NCBI RefSeq assembly: GCF_011947225.1
Contig: NZ_JAATVW010000001.1
Coordinates: forward strand, 124,001 to 188,000
From: Planosporangium flavigriseum
GTDB taxonomy: Bacteria > Actinomycetota > Actinomycetes > Mycobacteriales > Micromonosporaceae
Direction of reading: 5' to 3'
Length of the DNA stretch: 64,000 nt
The notes under the pieces were generated by a model. That model was not told where the DNA came from, did no database searches, and saw only the letters and a program-made list of their open reading frames with translations. Positions 62,398 through 64,000 of the stretch are shown here, piece by piece. A program made the position numbers and the translations under genes. Position 1 is the first letter of the stretch; every line of letters begins with the position of its first letter.

Positions 62398-63978
62398 TCA
62401 GTTGGTCACCGGCTCCCCCGGTACCGTGAAGAGCGGTTGCCACGGCTCGTCCGGGCTGATCGGGTACTGAGTCGAGGGAGCGTCGCCCTTCGTCGACCAC
62501 CGAGCCTGGTACGGCAGCCCCTCGAACAGCACGCGCTCCCCACGGGCGTAGAGGGTCGCCGGGTTCCATGCCACGGTCACCCCGGTTACCGTCGGACTTG
62601 GCCGGGGAGCGGTCTCGGTCGGACCCACCGGGCCAATCACCGACCACGGTGTGGGGTTGGAGGCGTCACCCGCAGCCGAGGGATCCACGCCCTTGTTCGC
62701 CCACTTCGCCTCGTAGACGACACCGTGCCAGACGACCTTGTACCCGTTCACGTACTGGGCGGTGATACGCCACACCGGGTACGGGCTTGTCGTGGGATCG
62801 TCGACGATCGACTCCTGGTTCGGGACCGTGACGGACTCCCTGCCGGACATACCCACCGCGCTTCCGGGCAGCCCCGCGAAGACCGACGAGAAGGCCAGCG
62901 CCTCCTGGGTCACCCCGCTGCACGTGTTGGAGTGAACGACGACGTTGGTGAAGGTTCCACGGCACCGGGCGTCTCGGTTCAGAGACCACATCGACACCCT
63001 GCCGAGCCCCTTCTCGACGGCAAACGAGGCGAGCCCGCGCGCGTCGTCGAGGGTGAACCGCTCGGCATCCACGTCGTTCTGGCCGATCATCGGCGTGGCT
63101 CCGAGCCTGGACCAGACCTGCGGCGGCGTGAGCTGCACCCCGAGCCGCAGGTAAAGGGCGGACAGCTGCCGGTGGGTCGACTCCAGCGCCTGAGTGCTCA
63201 ACTCGAGCATGTTGGGGTGGGAGCTCTGCTGCGACCCGAAGTCCATCGTCATCACGTTGACACCGCGCAGCGAAACACCGCCCTCCAGCGTCGTCCGCAC
63301 CGCGCCGAGACCGTCAGCGGTCAGGCCGTTCGGCGTCACCGGCAGGGTCAGCCACACAGCCAGCGGCTGGCCCGCCGACTCCCGCTCGGCCTGCAGCGCC
63401 GCCAGGGCGAGCGCGCGCCGCCGCAACGACGCCTGGTCCGCAACGGCCGTCCCCTCGATGTCCAGATCCAGGGTCTTCACGTCGTAGCGCCGCACCAGCT
63501 GCCGGTAGGCGTCGGTCAGCCGCGCCTGGTCGGTACAGGCTACGGCGAGCTCGGTGTTAGTTTGCCCGCCCACGCTGAGCATGATGTTCCCACCGGCGGA
63601 ACGCAGCTGGCTGATGCGGCGGTCCAGCTCCAGGGAGGCAGCCGCCTCATCAGGGCTGTACGCGCCGCCCCAACTGGGCGAGCACCCGTCCTTGGGGTCG
63701 GCGACCACGAAGGCGAGGGCCACGTCGTTCGCCGGGTTCGCCTTCGGGTCCTGGAACTGGAACGTCGGGGTCAGTGTGACATCCACGTACGGCACGGCCC
63801 ACGACTTCGCGGTTGGGCCGGCCGTGTCCCGCAGGTGCAGCACCGTGGCGGCGCTGCCGGCGCCGAGCCCGGCCAGCACCAGAACCAGAATGCCGAGCCT
63901 GAGCCACGACAGCCGCTCGACCGGGGCCTCTGGCTCCTGCCAGTCCGGGTCGGCGAGGGGGTCGTGCTCCTGCCGCAC
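62398..63978 (-). CDS. Membrane-anchored GH18 chitinase-like protein with C-terminal CBM5/12-like modules
   Basis: 526 residues from GTG 63978. The frame is open to the right edge, so the start may lie outside the window. A short cytoplasmic N-terminus, one transmembrane span (LGILVLVLAGLGAGSAATVL), then a GH18 barrel: AYVDVT-like PYVDVTLTPTFQF, NIMLSVGGQTNTEL (SxGG), TLDLDIEG (DxDxE, where the catalytic Glu is present) and VMTMDFGSQQS. At the C-terminus two ~55-residue Trp-rich modules (YKVVWHGVVYEAKWANKGVDPS; VLFEGLPYQARWSTKGDAPS, in parts) match chitin-binding family 5/12. It probably acts on chitin or peptidoglycan-related glycans outside the cell. Confidence 0.88.
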   Translation of the reverse strand: MRQEHDPLADPDWQEPEAPVERLSWLRLGILVLVLAGLGAGSAATVLHLRDTAGPTAKSWAVPYVDVTLTPTFQFQDPKANPANDVALAFVVADPKDGCSPSWGGAYSPDEAAASLELDRRISQLRSAGGNIMLSVGGQTNTELAVACTDQARLTDAYRQLVRRYDVKTLDLDIEGTAVADQASLRRRALALAALQAERESAGQPLAVWLTLPVTPNGLTADGLGAVRTTLEGGVSLRGVNVMTMDFGSQQSSHPNMLELSTQALESTHRQLSALYLRLGVQLTPPQVWSRLGATPMIGQNDVDAERFTLDDARGLASFAVEKGLGRVSMWSLNRDARCRGTFTNVVVHSNTCSGVTQEALAFSSVFAGLPGSAVGMSGRESVTVPNQESIVDDPTTSPYPVWRITAQYVNGYKVVWHGVVYEAKWANKGVDPSAAGDASNPTPWSVIGPVGPTETAPRPSPTVTGVTVAWNPATLYARGERVLFEGLPYQARWSTKGDAPSTQYPISPDEPWQPLFTVPGEPVTN

Positions 63979-64000
63979 GGACTGCGGGATGGCGCGGTCG

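Overview
The window is high-GC actinobacterial DNA. One 60-base line near 40.8 kb counts 47/60 G+C, and lines near 56.7 and 57.4 kb count 33/60 and 36/60. Dense ATGA/GTGA stop-start overlaps, many GTG/TTG starts and purine-rich ribosome sites fit this. A Ser/Thr kinase with an extracellular CBM2-like domain, together with the lipid-PKS type, points to Micromonosporaceae; this is an inference from content only.

Layout. 1-10 kb: end of a ROK-family gene, a Gfo/Idh/MocA oxidoreductase, a shikimate-dehydrogenase-like gene, the CBM2 kinase, a polytopic membrane protein, secreted proteins, a secreted phosphoesterase, a lipoprotein esterase and a GlpQ-type remnant. 10.4-26 kb: one minus-strand operon led by two PUFA-type polyketide synthases (tandem NPD-type reductase-KS-AT-ACP-KR, then KS-AT-DH-phosphopantetheinyl transferase), followed by a free ACP, an alpha/beta hydrolase, a sulfotransferase and a secreted protein. 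The set looks like a self-contained line for an unknown, probably sulfated lipid. An AT-rich promoter region and a decayed GH13 glycosidase lie upstream.

26.8-47 kb: the most unusual part. Five families of the cyanobacterial/mycobacterial Nit1C nitrogen-starvation cluster (Sll0783/MSMEG_0572, radical SAM MSMEG_0568, GNAT MSMEG_0567, glycosyltransferase MSMEG_0565, AIR-synthase-like Sll0787) occur without the Nit1C nitrilase. In its place is a cobalt-type nitrile hydratase with a His-tailed accessory protein. Interleaved are all parts of an oxamate carbamoyltransferase module (FdrA, DUF1116, DUF2877, carbamate kinase). A translationally coupled operon adds a ComA-like enzyme, a Cys-containing unknown protein, two fumarase-superfamily lyases and a PLP-dependent beta-family enzyme. 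A CoA-disulfide-reductase-like flavoprotein, OsmC and an XRE-cupin regulator complete it. The parts suggest uptake of nitrogen, and possibly ATP recovery through carbamoyl phosphate, from a nitrile- or ureido-type compound. The substrate cannot be read from sequence.

47-59 kb: visibly lower-GC catabolic island with two GntR/FCD regulators, a polar-amino-acid/ectoine-type ABC importer, an alpha/beta hydrolase, two DUF1185 proteins, an MFS permease, an amidohydrolase and a flavin monooxygenase. 59-64 kb: PEBP protein, DUF6010 protein, GlxA-type regulator beside a truncated DJ-1/PfpI-like ORF, two small membrane proteins and a membrane-anchored GH18 protein running to the right edge. No tRNA, rRNA, CRISPR array or transposase was recognised.
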